From positions 5,232,501-5,296,500 of the forward strand of contig NZ_CP073720.1 in NCBI RefSeq assembly GCF_025137375.1: a stretch of 64,000 nucleotides of DNA, written 5' to 3'. Position 1 is the stretch's first letter, and every line of letters starts with the position of its first letter. This document shows, piece after piece, positions 16,328-24,670 of the stretch. Made by a program: the position numbers and the translations under genes. The notes under the pieces were generated by a model. The model was not told where the DNA came from, made no database searches, and worked only from the letters and a program-made list of their open reading frames with translations. This DNA is from Dactylosporangium fulvum. GTDB taxonomy: Bacteria > Actinomycetota > Actinomycetes > Mycobacteriales > Micromonosporaceae.

Positions 16328-17962
16328 TCAGGCGGACCGCAGCGCCGCGGACACCACGCCGCGGGCCTCGTCCTGGATGCGGGCCAGGTGGTCCGGGCCC
16401 TGGAACGACTCCGCGTAGACCTTGTAGACGTCCTCCGTGCCCGACGGGCGGGCGGCGAACCAGCCCGACGCCGTCACCACCTTGAGGCCGCCGATCGCGG
16501 CGCCGTTGCCCGGCGCGGCGGTGAGCTTCGCGGTGATCGGCTCGCCGGCCAGCTCGGTCGCCGTGACCTGCGCCGGGGAGAGCTTGCCGAGCACGGCCTT
16601 CTCCTCGCGCGTCGATGCCACGTCGACCCGGGCGTAGGCGGGCGCGCCGTGGCGGGCGACCAGGTCGCCGTAGTGCTCGCTGGGGGAGCGGCCGGTCGTG
16701 GCGATGATCTCGGAGGCGAGCAGGCACAGCAGGATGCCGTCCTTGTCGGTGGTCCACACCGAGCCGTCGCGGCGCAGGAACGACGCGCCCGCGCTCTCCT
16801 CACCGCCGAACCCGACCGACCCGTCGAGCAGGCCGGGCACGAACCACTTGAACCCGACCGGCACCTCGAGCAGGGTGCGGCCGAGGTCCTCGGCGACCCG
16901 GTCGATCATCGACGAGGAGACGAGCGTCTTGCCGATCGCGGTGCCGGCCGGCCAGCCGTCCCGGCGGCGGTACAGGTAGTCGATGGCGACGGCGAGGAAG
17001 TGGTTCGGGTTCATCAGCCCGGCGTCGGGCGTGACGATGCCGTGCCGGTCGGCGTCGGCGTCGTTGCCGGTGGCGACCTGGTAGTCGGCGCGCTTGCCGA
17101 TGAGCGAGGCCATCGCGTGGGGCGAGGAGCAGTCCATCCGGATCCGGCCGTCCCAGTCCAGCGTCATGAACCCGAACGTCGGGTCGACCACCGGGTTGAC
17201 CACGGTGAGGTCCAGCTTGTGCCGGTCGGCGATCTCCGCCCAGTACACCACGCTCGCCCCGCCGAGCGGGTCGGCCCCGATGCGCACCCCGGCGGCCCGG
17301 ATCGCCTCGACGTCGATCACCGACGGCAGGTCGTCGACGTACGCGCCGAGGAAGTCGAACCGCTCGGTGGTGCCGGCGGCGAGCGCCCGCGCGTACGGGA
17401 TCCGGCGCACCCCGCGCAGGCCGTCGGCCAGCAGGGCGTTGGCGCGGTCCTGGATCCACTTCGTCGCGTCGGTGTCGGCCGGGCCGCCGTGCGGCGGGTT
17501 GTACTTGAAGCCGCCGTCCTCCGGCGGGTTGTGCGACGGGGTCACCACCACCCCGTCGGCGCCCCGGTGCCGGTTGCTGAGGATCGCGTGGGACAGGGCG
17601 GGCGTGGGCGTGTATCCGTCGCGGCTGTCGATCAGCACGGTCACCCCGTTGGCGGCGAACACCTCCAGCGCGCTGACGGTCGCGGGCTCTGACAGCGCGT
17701 GGGTGTCCTTGCCGACAAAGAGGGGGCCACGGTACCCCTGGTGCTCGCGGTACTCACAGATCGCCTGGCTGACGGCGACGATGTGGTCCTCGTTGAACGA
17801 GCGGCGCAGGCTCGACCCGCGGTGGCCCGAGGTGCCGAACGCGACCTGCTGCGCCGGGTCGGCCGGATCCGGGTGCTCGGCGTAGTAGCTGGTAATGAGG
17901 CGTGGTACGTCGACGAGGTCGGCGCGCTGCGCCGGTTGCCCCGCGCGGGGATGGACGGACAT
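16328..17962 (-). CDS. pgm: Phosphoglucomutase (alpha-D-glucose-specific)
   Basis: A 544-residue phosphohexomutase that interconverts glucose 1-phosphate and glucose 6-phosphate. Length matches E. coli Pgm (546). FGTSGHRGSS near residue 42, the active-site phosphoserine Ser143 in VVTPSHNPPEDGGFKYN, the metal loop DADADRHG, the sugar-binding GGEESAGASF and the C-terminal ARPSGTEDVYK phosphate loop are all present. The ATG at 17962 gives the family-typical N-terminus (residues 7-24 are the usual extension). It is transcribed away from a DinB gene 100 bp upstream and followed by its own hairpin terminator. Confidence 0.96.
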   Translation of the reverse strand: MSVHPRAGQPAQRADLVDVPRLITSYYAEHPDPADPAQQVAFGTSGHRGSSLRRSFNEDHIVAVSQAICEYREHQGYRGPLFVGKDTHALSEPATVSALEVFAANGVTVLIDSRDGYTPTPALSHAILSNRHRGADGVVVTPSHNPPEDGGFKYNPPHGGPADTDATKWIQDRANALLADGLRGVRRIPYARALAAGTTERFDFLGAYVDDLPSVIDVEAIRAAGVRIGADPLGGASVVYWAEIADRHKLDLTVVNPVVDPTFGFMTLDWDGRIRMDCSSPHAMASLIGKRADYQVATGNDADADRHGIVTPDAGLMNPNHFLAVAIDYLYRRRDGWPAGTAIGKTLVSSSMIDRVAEDLGRTLLEVPVGFKWFVPGLLDGSVGFGGEESAGASFLRRDGSVWTTDKDGILLCLLASEIIATTGRSPSEHYGDLVARHGAPAYARVDVASTREEKAVLGKLSPAQVTATELAGEPITAKLTAAPGNGAAIGGLKVVTASGWFAARPSGTEDVYKVYAESFQGPDHLARIQDEARGVVSAALRSA

Positions 17963-18062
17963 GCCGCCTACGTTGCCATGCCCGCCCCGGCGCTGCGACA
18001 GGACGGGGGCATCGCCGGAACAATTCGGTCGCCACGGCGTGAACTTTGCGACGATCGACGGT

Positions 18063-18581
18063 GTGACGTCCTGGACCGCACCGCCGCCCCCGCCCTTCGG
18101 GGGGTCGCTCGTCGCCGACGAGCGCACCCTGCTCGAGGGCTTTCTCGACTGGCAGCGCGCCGTGCTCGCCGGCAAGTGCACCGGCCTGACCGGCGAGGAG
18201 CTGGCGCAGCGCTCGACACCGCCGTCGACGCTGTCGCTGCTCGGGCTGCTCCGGCACGTGACCGACGTGGAGCGCGAGTGGTTCCACCGCCGGTTCCGCG
18301 GCGAGCCGGTGCCGTACCTCTACCGCCGCGACGACGCGAAGGACGCCGCGTTCGACGAGGCCGACCCGGTGGCCGCCGAGCAGGACTACGACCGGCTGAT
18401 CGCCGAGTGGCGGTCCTCGCGTGCGGCGGTGGCGTCGGCGGCGCTCGACGACGCCTTCGAGGACCCGCAGCGCGGCCCGATGTCGCTGCGCGCGGTGTAT
18501 CTGCACCTCATCCAGGAGTACGCGCGGCACAACGGCCACGCCGACCTGCTGCGTCAGCGGATCGACGGCGAGACCGGCTGA
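18063..18581 (+). CDS. DinB-family (DUF664) protein
   Basis: A 172-residue four-helix-bundle protein of the DinB/DUF664 group common in actinobacteria. It has LDWQRAVLAGKCTGLTGEELAQRS, LLRHVTDVEREWFHRRF (first metal-binding-type histidine) and SLRAVYLHLIQEYARHNGHAD (two further histidines). Members are thought to be metal-dependent thiol or detoxification enzymes; the reaction of this one is unknown. A GTG at 18063 starts the conserved sequence; no strong ribosome binding site is seen and an in-frame GTG upstream (18039) is possible. It converges on the acyltransferase gene with 13 bp between stops. Confidence 0.85.
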   Translation: MTSWTAPPPPPFGGSLVADERTLLEGFLDWQRAVLAGKCTGLTGEELAQRSTPPSTLSLLGLLRHVTDVEREWFHRRFRGEPVPYLYRRDDAKDAAFDEADPVAAEQDYDRLIAEWRSSRAAVASAALDDAFEDPQRGPMSLRAVYLHLIQEYARHNGHADLLRQRIDGETG

Positions 18582-18594
18582 GTGTGCCGCCCGG

Positions 18595-20127
18595 TCACGC
18601 GGGCTCAGGCAGTGCGTGCCGCCCGGTCGAGGCCGGCTCAGGCAGTGCGTGCCGCCCGGTCGACGCCCGCTCGGGCTGTGCGTGCCGCCCGGTGGGCGCC
18701 GGCTCCGGCGGGGCGTGCCGCGGGGCCGGGATGGAGTCGGGTGGGGCGTGTCGTGGGGCGTGGACCGGCTCCGGCGGGGCGTGCCGTGCGGCCGGCTCCG
18801 GCGGGGCGTGTCGCGGTGTCGGGACCGGCCCCGGTGCGGTGTGCCGTGCGGCCGGGACGGACTCCGGTGGGGTGTGTCGCGGTGCCGGGACCGGCCCCGG
18901 TGCGGTGTGCCACGCGGTCGCGGCGGGCTCCGGCGCGGCGTACCGCGCGGCCGGGGCCCGATCCGGCTCCGCGTACCACGGGGTGGCCAGCGGGGGCCGG
19001 GCGCTCGGCCCGGGCGGCAGGGCACGGGTGGGGATGAGCACCGCGCGGCCGGCCCGGTGCCGTCCGTGTGTGCTGGTGCCGGTGTGCCGCAACAGCCGCA
19101 GCCCGGGCAGTTCGACGCCGTGGTAGACGATCAACGAGGCGACCACGCTCAGTGCGAACACGGACAGCGTGGCGAGCAGCGCCTCGAACGGGTCCACCGA
19201 GCGCGGCAGCAGGCCGAACCGCTCGAACGCCACGAACACCAGGTAGTGCACCAGGTAGAAGGCGAAGGACAGATTCCCGAGGTACACCATCGGCGACCGC
19301 GACCACAGGGTGCGCGTCCCCGCCAGGTCGGCCCGCGCGGCGGCGGCCACGACGAGGGTGACCGGCACGAGCGTCAGGGCGTGCTGGTTGACCGGGAACG
19401 GGACGAACAGGCCCGCCGCGGCGGCCGGCGGCACCAGCGCGAGCGACAGCCGCAGCCCCGGGCCGCGCCAGGCGCCGGAGCGCACGAGCAGCGCCGCCGC
19501 GACGCCGAGGGTGAACTCGGCCATGCGTACGGGCGGCAGGAGGTATCCGACGAAGAGCGCGGTCGAACGGTCGAACGCCACGAGGTTCGCCGTCACGGCG
19601 ATCACGATCTCGATCATCATGACCGCGACCGCCCAGAGCCCGGGCGTGCGCAACCGGCGCAGCGCCGCGAACAGCGCGGGGAAGCACAGGTAGAAGAACG
19701 CCTCGCAGGCCAGCGACCAGCTGACCGGGTTGAGCGCGCCGAAGACGTCGTGGCGGGGCACCCAGCTCTGGGTGAGCGTCAGGTGGGTGACCAGTTGCAG
19801 CGGCCCGGCCGCGCCGACGAGCACGACCGCGGCCAGGGTGGTCACCAGCGTCGCCGGATAGATCTTGGTCCAGCGGTGCCACCAGAAGCGGATCGCGCTC
19901 TCGCCCGGCCGGGCGGACCAGGCCAGGACGAAGCCGGACAGGACGAAGAAGAACGACACACCGAGGCCGCCGGCGTTCACCAGCACGGCCCACAGGACCG
20001 ACCTGACCTGTCGTGGCGCGTCGAGGTGCGGGTCGATGAGCCGCTCCAGCAGGTGCTGGCCGAAGACGGCCAGGGCAGCCGCCCACCGCAGCCCCGTGAG
20101 CGACGGCAGGCGGTTGTTGCGATCCAC
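18595..20127 (-). CDS. Acyltransferase-3 family membrane protein with a Pro/His-rich repeat tail
   Basis: A 510-residue protein. Residues 1-360 form an acyltransferase-3 (OafA-like) domain with about ten membrane segments. SLTGLRWAAALAVFGQHLLER near the N-terminus carries the conserved RxxAxxxVxxxH arrangement, and VSFFFVLSGFVLAWS follows. Such enzymes O-acylate envelope sugars or secondary metabolites. From about residue 385 to the stop, about 125 residues consist of imperfect repeats like RHAPPEP, RHTAPGPVP and GRHALPEPAST, which should be disordered and cytoplasmic or external. The tail is encoded by GC-rich degenerate DNA repeats and could vary in length between strains. GTG start. Confidence 0.85.
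   Translation of the reverse strand: MDRNNRLPSLTGLRWAAALAVFGQHLLERLIDPHLDAPRQVRSVLWAVLVNAGGLGVSFFFVLSGFVLAWSARPGESAIRFWWHRWTKIYPATLVTTLAAVVLVGAAGPLQLVTHLTLTQSWVPRHDVFGALNPVSWSLACEAFFYLCFPALFAALRRLRTPGLWAVAVMMIEIVIAVTANLVAFDRSTALFVGYLLPPVRMAEFTLGVAAALLVRSGAWRGPGLRLSLALVPPAAAAGLFVPFPVNQHALTLVPVTLVVAAAARADLAGTRTLWSRSPMVYLGNLSFAFYLVHYLVFVAFERFGLLPRSVDPFEALLATLSVFALSVVASLIVYHGVELPGLRLLRHTGTSTHGRHRAGRAVLIPTRALPPGPSARPPLATPWYAEPDRAPAARYAAPEPAATAWHTAPGPVPAPRHTPPESVPAARHTAPGPVPTPRHAPPEPAARHAPPEPVHAPRHAPPDSIPAPRHAPPEPAPTGRHAQPERASTGRHALPEPASTGRHALPEPA
18598..19000 (-). repeat. Degenerate in-frame repeat encoding the acyltransferase tail
   Basis: Imperfect units of about 30-45 bp (for example GGCTCCGGCGGGGCGTGCCG on the plus strand) stay in frame and encode the RHAPPEP-type tail. 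The unit length is mostly a multiple of three, so copy-number change would not break the gene. Confidence 0.7.
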
Positions 20128-20189
20128 CCTCGTTGTGTAGCGGACCTCGGCAGACGTTGCATGCCGGGACCGGCGTATTTCACCTCGGA

Positions 20190-20227
20190 GTGACCGGGAG
20201 CGGGCCGTCGGGCCGGCCCCCGGTCAC
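20190..20227 (-). terminator. Hairpin downstream of the SPW-protein gene
   Basis: GTGACCGGG (20190-20198) and its complement (20219-20227), 8 bp after the stop codon on the minus strand, with a GC-rich loop that can pair further (GGGCCG/CGGCC). Confidence 0.5.
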
Positions 20228-20234
20228 GCGTATC

Positions 20235-20702
20235 TCACCTCTGGGCCGGGGTCTCGCGGAGCTGGCGATGCGGCCGCGACTTGCCGAGGCCGGGCAGCCG
20301 CATGGTGATCAGCCCCAGGGCCGCCGTGATCGCGCCGACCACGATGTTGCTCGCGAGCATGCCGCCGGTGACACCGCCGCCCGCGACAACCCACGGTGAA
20401 ATGATCGCCCAGATGCCCAGGACCACCGGCACCCATGCCAGGCCGTGCGTGCGGCCGTAGGCGGAGGCGAAACCGATGGCCAGCAGGCTCACGGCGATAC
20501 CGCAGATCAGGTTGTTGACGGCCAGGTTCCGTTGGGTGGCCGCGAAGCCCACCACCCACGGGGAGATGGCCAGCCAGACCCCAGCAAGCATCAGCGCGCC
20601 GTCGGCAAGGAACGCGGTCGGCGTTTCGGCCGCCCGGTCGTAGCGGGCGCGCAGCTCGGCAATATCCGGGTGCGCTTCGAGGTCTGATATGGGCCGAACC
20701 AT
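20235..20702 (-). CDS. SPW-repeat membrane protein
   Basis: A 155-residue membrane protein with four hydrophobic segments after a soluble N-terminus of about 35 residues. Two SPW motifs are clear: LAISPWVVGF (about residues 44-53) and AIISPWVVAG (about 98-107), each in the middle of a repeated two-helix unit followed by a Asn-containing second helix (NNLICG, SNIVVG). Function of the family is unknown. The ATG at 20702 has AGGGGG about 6 nt upstream. Monocistronic, upstream of the acyltransferase on the same strand. Confidence 0.88.
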   Translation of the reverse strand: MVRPISDLEAHPDIAELRARYDRAAETPTAFLADGALMLAGVWLAISPWVVGFAATQRNLAVNNLICGIAVSLLAIGFASAYGRTHGLAWVPVVLGIWAIISPWVVAGGGVTGGMLASNIVVGAITAALGLITMRLPGLGKSRPHRQLRETPAQR

Positions 20703-20912
20703 GACGACCCCCTTTCGTTGCGGATCACCGAGGTCTAACCCGTTTTGCGAAGAACTAACCCATGGCTTTCGGGAGGGTACGGCGGCGGCGCTGCGGACAC
20801 CGGCCGCCGTGCCCCGGGTTCGCGTGGGAGCCGCGAGACAGGGGGGTCGGCATCACCTCCAGGGGGTCGATGGGTGCGGCGACCATAGCCATCAGCGGTA
20901 CGGTCGGGAACC

Positions 20913-21263
20913 GTGACCAGGGATGAGCTGCTCGCGCACTGTCTGGCCAAGCCCGGGGCCTGGCAGGACCAGCCGTGGGAGGGCGACGTCGTCGTCAAGG
21001 TCGGTCCGAAGATCTTCGCGTTCGTCGGGTCGGCCGAGCAGACCAGCGTCGGGGTCAAGTGCGCGCCCAGCCGCGAGGCGGCCGACGAGTGGCTGCACCG
21101 CTATCCCGGCGACGCGTCCGTGATGCCCTACATCGGCCGGTCCGGCTGGAACAGCCTGCGGTACGGCGGCGCGATCCCTGACGACGAGGTCCTCGAGGCG
21201 GTCGACGAGTCGTACCGCTGGGTCGTCTCCAAGCTGCCGAGGAAGGACCGCCCCGCCGGCTGA
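20913..21263 (+). CDS. MmcQ/YjbR-family DNA-binding-like protein
   Basis: A 116-residue protein with the MmcQ/YjbR (CyaY-like fold) pattern: LAKPGAWQDQPWEGDVVVKVGPKIFAFVG, VGVKCAPSREAADEW, and GWNSLRYGGAIPDDEVLEAVDESYRWVVSKLP. These small proteins bind nucleic acid in vitro, but their role is not known. GTG start at the beginning of the conserved block. It stands alone between the divergent SPW gene and the convergent adk gene. Confidence 0.88.
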   Translation: MTRDELLAHCLAKPGAWQDQPWEGDVVVKVGPKIFAFVGSAEQTSVGVKCAPSREAADEWLHRYPGDASVMPYIGRSGWNSLRYGGAIPDDEVLEAVDESYRWVVSKLPRKDRPAG

Positions 21264-21347
21264 CGCCCCGGGCCGTCCGCGCGGCCTCGAAGCACCTGCG
21301 TGGATGAGCCGGTGCCGCCCGGACCGGGTCGCCGGCTCCGGCGGCCG

Positions 21348-21992
21348 TCAGGCGACCGCGCGGTCGGTCGTGGTCTGCACCCGGCCGGGGGCGGTCGGGC
21401 GCTTGAAGGCGCGCTGGAGCTGCACGACGATCGACCACGTCACCTCGCCGACCGGGCGGGCGCCGTTGACCTGGATGAGCAGTTCCCGCTGCGCGTAGTA
21501 GTCCAGCAGGGGGCGGGTCTTCTGCTCGTACACCTTGATGCGGTGGCGGATGATGTCCTCGGTGTCGTCGGCGCCGCGGGCCCGGGCGAGCATCCGGCGG
21601 ATGAGCTCGTCCTCGGGCACCTCGAGGTGGATCGCGATCTGGACGCCGACGCCGAGGCTGCCGGCTGTGCGGTACGCCGCCTCGGCCTGGTCGACCGTGC
21701 GCGGGAAGCCGTCGAGGACGTAACCGCCGGCCTCGCTGGCGGCCATGACCGGCTTGCGCAGCATGTCCATGATGATCGTGTCGGGGACCAGCTCACCCTT
21801 GTTGACGTAGGCCTCGACGGTCCGGCCGGTCGTGGTGCCCTCGGTGATGTGGCGGCGCAGCAGGTCACCGCTGGCGACGTGGGTGATGCCGAACTGTTTG
21901 GCGATGAGGTCGGCCTGGGTGCCTTTGCCGGCGCCGGGGGCGCCGATCATGAGGATTCGCTTCGCCCGCGGATTTGCCGACTGCATCGTCAT
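21348..21992 (-). CDS. adk: Adenylate kinase (short type)
   Basis: A 214-residue NMP kinase making 2 ADP from ATP and AMP. It has the P-loop GAPGAGKGTQ (about residue 17), the AMP-binding segment SGDLLRRHI, the DGFPRT signature and the RRMLARARGADDTEDIIRHR region where the LID is very short, as in actinobacterial adenylate kinases. Housekeeping adk normally sits in the ribosomal-protein operon next to secY; this one stands alone, so it may be a second copy. The ATG at 21992 with AAGGGG upstream is preferred; another ATG lies two codons further in. Confidence 0.92.
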   Translation of the reverse strand: MTMQSANPRAKRILMIGAPGAGKGTQADLIAKQFGITHVASGDLLRRHITEGTTTGRTVEAYVNKGELVPDTIIMDMLRKPVMAASEAGGYVLDGFPRTVDQAEAAYRTAGSLGVGVQIAIHLEVPEDELIRRMLARARGADDTEDIIRHRIKVYEQKTRPLLDYYAQRELLIQVNGARPVGEVTWSIVVQLQRAFKRPTAPGRVQTTTDRAVA

Positions 21993-22096
21993 ATGCACAC
22001 CCCTTCGTATGCTCCATCGGCCACCCGCCGATGGTCCAGCATCGCATCTGAATGCTTCACGGGGCCTGTGCGCCGCCTGTGAGTTTCCGCATTCCC

Positions 22097-22132
22097 CGAT
22101 GTGGGATCCGTGGGAATGCGGATCCCACATCG
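22097..22132. terminator. Perfect 14-bp hairpin between FKBP and adk genes
   Basis: CGATGTGGGATCCG (22097-22110) and its complement (22119-22132) with an 8-nt loop, 12 bp after the FKBP stop. It probably ends the FKBP transcript before adk. Confidence 0.65.
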
Positions 22133-22143
22133 CGGGAGCTTGG

Positions 22144-22521
22144 TCAGCGGGTGCCGAGCAGGTCGACGACGAAGACGAGCGTCTCACCCGGCTTGATCAG
22201 GCCGCCGCCGGCGCCGCGGTCGCCGTAGCCCAGGTGCGGCGGGATGACCAGCTTGCGCCGGCCGCCGACCTTCATGCCGGCCACGCCCCGGTCCCAGCCG
22301 GTGATGACCTGGCCCGCGCCGAGCGCGAAGTCGAACGTGCCGCCCCGGTTCCACGACGCGTCGAACTCGCGGCCGTTGGACAACGACACCCCGACGTAGT
22401 GGACGCTGACCTGCTGGCCGGGCGCGGCCTCCGGGCCATCACCGACGGTGATGTCCTCGATGACCAGGTCGGCGGGCGGCGGCCCCTCGGGCAGGGTGAC
22501 TTCGGGCTTGCTGAGCGCCAT
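22144..22521 (-). CDS. FKBP-type peptidyl-prolyl isomerase
   Basis: A 125-residue single-domain FKBP that speeds proline isomerisation in folding proteins. Typical features are VSVHYVGVSLSNGREFDASWNRG (substrate pocket Tyr, Phe and Asp), FALGAGQVITGWDRGVAGMKVGGRRKLVIPPHLGYGDRG and LVFVVDLLG at the end. No signal peptide, so cytoplasmic. ATG at 22521 with GAGGAG about 9 nt upstream. The divergent MFS gene begins 234 bp away. Confidence 0.94.
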   Translation of the reverse strand: MALSKPEVTLPEGPPPADLVIEDITVGDGPEAAPGQQVSVHYVGVSLSNGREFDASWNRGGTFDFALGAGQVITGWDRGVAGMKVGGRRKLVIPPHLGYGDRGAGGGLIKPGETLVFVVDLLGTR

Positions 22522-22755
22522 GCGTATGTCTCCTCGGCGTATTCGGTGCAATCGGTCACCGACCATCCTGCCTCATGACGCACTACGCTCTGCGCATACA
22601 CCCGGTCCGTGCGGCCTTCTGGCTGGTGGTGGGGTGCGTCGCGGGCACCGCCGCGCACGCGGCGTCGCCCCGGTTCGACCGCACCGCCGCCCCGGTGCCG
22701 GCGATCGGGTTGTCCGTGCATGTCGAGAACCGCCCGCAGGCTCCGACCGGTGGGC

Positions 22756-24333
22756 ATGAAGAGGAACAACGCCGCCTGGATCGGCCTGGCCGTGCTGGCC
22801 CTGCCCACCCTGCTCGTCTCGATCGACGTGTTCGTGCTGCTGCTCGCGTTGCCGACGCTCAGCGCGGACCTCCACGCGAGCAGCACCGAACAGCTGTGGA
22901 TCCTTGACGTGTACGGGTTCCTGCTGTCGGGCCTCATGATCACGATGGGGACGCTCGGCGACCGGATCGGCCGGCGCCGGCTGCTGCTCATCGGCGCCAC
23001 CGCGTTCGGGCTGGCGTCGGTCGCCGCCGCCTACAGCACGAGCCCGGAGATGCTCATCGCCGCCCGCGCCGTCCTCGGCGTCGCCGGTGCGACCCTCGCC
23101 CCGTCGACACTCGCGCTGATCAGCAGCATGTTCCCCGACCCGCGCCGGCGGGCGCTCGCGATCGGGGTGTGGATGACCTGCTTCATGGGCGGCGCCATCA
23201 TCGGCCCGCTGGTCGGCGGGGCGCTGCTCGCCCACTTCTGGTGGGGCTCCGCGTTCCTGCTCGGCGTGCCCGCCATGGTGCTGCTGCTCGTCCTCGGGCC
23301 GATCCTGCTGCCCGAGCACCGCAACCCCGATGCCGGCCGGCTCGACCTGCCCAGCGTCGTGCTGTCGCTGGCCACGATCCTGCCCGCCGTCTACGGCCTC
23401 AAGGAGCTCGCCCGCTCCGGCTGGCACGCCTCCGCCGTCGTCGCGCTGCTCGCCGGCCTGGCGGTCGGCGCGGTGTTCGTCCGCCGCCAGCGGACCCTCG
23501 CCGACCCGCTGCTCGACCTGCGACTGTTCGGTGACCGCGCGTTCAGTACCGCCCTTGGGGGCATGTTCACCGGTACCATGCTCACCGGCGCGATGATGGT
23601 CTTCATCACGTCCCACCTGCAGCTCGTCAAGGGCCTGTCGCCGGCCGCGGCCGGGCTGTGGACGTTGCCCGCCGTCGTGGCGACGGGGCTGAGCTTCCAG
23701 CTGTCGCCGCTCGTCGCGCGCAGGATCCGCCGGGGGTACCTCATCGGCGGCGGCCTGCTGGTGTCGGTCCTCGGCCTGCTGCTGGTGACCCAGGTCCCCG
23801 CCGGCGGCGGCCCGCTGCCGGTCGTGGTGGCGTTCGTGATCATCAATCTGGGCATGGGCCCGCTGGTGACCCTGGCGACGGACATCATCGTGGGCTCGGC
23901 GCCGGTGGCGAAGGCCGGCGCGGCGGCGTCGCTGAACGAGACGAGCGGCGAGTTCGGCTTCGCGCTGGGCATCGCCGCCCTGGGCAGCCTGGGCGCCGCG
24001 GTCTACCGTGGGGTCGTCGACCTGCCCGCGGGCCTGTCCACGCAGGCCGAGGCCGACGCGCGGGACACGATCACCGGCGCCACGACGGCGGCCGCGAGCC
24101 TGCCGGACGATGCCGCCGCGGCGGTACTGTCGGCGGCGCGGGACGCCTCCACCACGGGCATGCACGTGGTGGCCGCGGTGAGTGCGGTGCTGCTGCTGGC
24201 GCTGGCCCTGCTGACGCTGCGCATGCTGCGCCACCTGCCCCCGCTCGGCCCGGCCCGCTCCGCCGAACCCGCCGCCGACCCGGCCCCGGTGTCGGGTTCC
24301 CCGTCCGCGTCGGCGGTCTCCGGGGCAGGCTGA
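22756..24333 (+). CDS. DHA2-family MFS efflux transporter (SmvA/EmrB-like)
   Basis: A 525-residue proton-driven exporter with about 14 membrane segments. The motif-A loop is MGTLGDRIGRRRLLLIGATAFG (about residues 70-90), the first helix contains LVSIDVFVLLLALPTLSADL, and motif C is present as GPLVGGALLAHFWW. The C-terminal part has the DHA2-typical NETSGEFGFALGIAALGS and an extracellular loop rich in Ala before the last helix. Drug or cation export is typical; substrate unknown. The ATG at 22756 is chosen because upstream codons are not protein-like. A perfect hairpin follows. Confidence 0.9.
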   Translation: MKRNNAAWIGLAVLALPTLLVSIDVFVLLLALPTLSADLHASSTEQLWILDVYGFLLSGLMITMGTLGDRIGRRRLLLIGATAFGLASVAAAYSTSPEMLIAARAVLGVAGATLAPSTLALISSMFPDPRRRALAIGVWMTCFMGGAIIGPLVGGALLAHFWWGSAFLLGVPAMVLLLVLGPILLPEHRNPDAGRLDLPSVVLSLATILPAVYGLKELARSGWHASAVVALLAGLAVGAVFVRRQRTLADPLLDLRLFGDRAFSTALGGMFTGTMLTGAMMVFITSHLQLVKGLSPAAAGLWTLPAVVATGLSFQLSPLVARRIRRGYLIGGGLLVSVLGLLLVTQVPAGGGPLPVVVAFVIINLGMGPLVTLATDIIVGSAPVAKAGAAASLNETSGEFGFALGIAALGSLGAAVYRGVVDLPAGLSTQAEADARDTITGATTAAASLPDDAAAAVLSAARDASTTGMHVVAAVSAVLLLALALLTLRMLRHLPPLGPARSAEPAADPAPVSGSPSASAVSGAG

Positions 24334-24349
24334 GCGTGCCGTCGGGGAC

Positions 24350-24397
24350 GTGTGTGGAGTGTTGTGGTTGCCGGGGCGACCACAACACTCCACACAC
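24350..24397. terminator. Perfect 19-bp hairpin after the MFS gene
   Basis: Arms 24350-24368 (GTGTGTGGAGTGTTGTGGT) and 24379-24397 with a 10-nt loop, 16 bp after the MFS stop. No U-tract. Its A/T-containing stem is unlike the neighbouring coding DNA. Confidence 0.65.
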
Positions 24398-24670
24398 CGG
24401 CTTCACCGGGCACGATCGGGTTGAGACGCCGACTGCACTGCGGCGCGGGCGGGGCGGTGTGCGGAGCAGCTCTGGGCAGCGGCGCGGACGGACGACAAAA
24501 CAGCTGGTCAGGCGCAGTCGCAGGCCGGCGTCGCGCCAGTGGAGAACGTCACGGGACAGGCCTGCGTGCCGTCGGCGGGGGTCCGGTCGGCGAGGGCGCC
24601 GGGTCCAGGGGACGGGACGGGTTGCCGCGCGCGGCCGCGGGCACCGCGGAGGGCGCGCTAGGTTCGATGC
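24398..24670. other. Intergenic region before the AAA+/VWA operon
   Basis: No gene was recognised. It should hold the promoter of the AAA+/VWA pair; I could not pick a clear -10/-35. Confidence 0.4.

Noticed and set aside
21348..21992. Ribosomal-protein operon context for adk
   Set aside because: No secY, map or infA is adjacent, so the usual locus is not here.
22575..22907. 110-codon frame before the DHA2 gene at 22756
   Set aside because: It overlaps the transporter start and has no ribosome binding site; only the first 40 residues look faintly signal-like.
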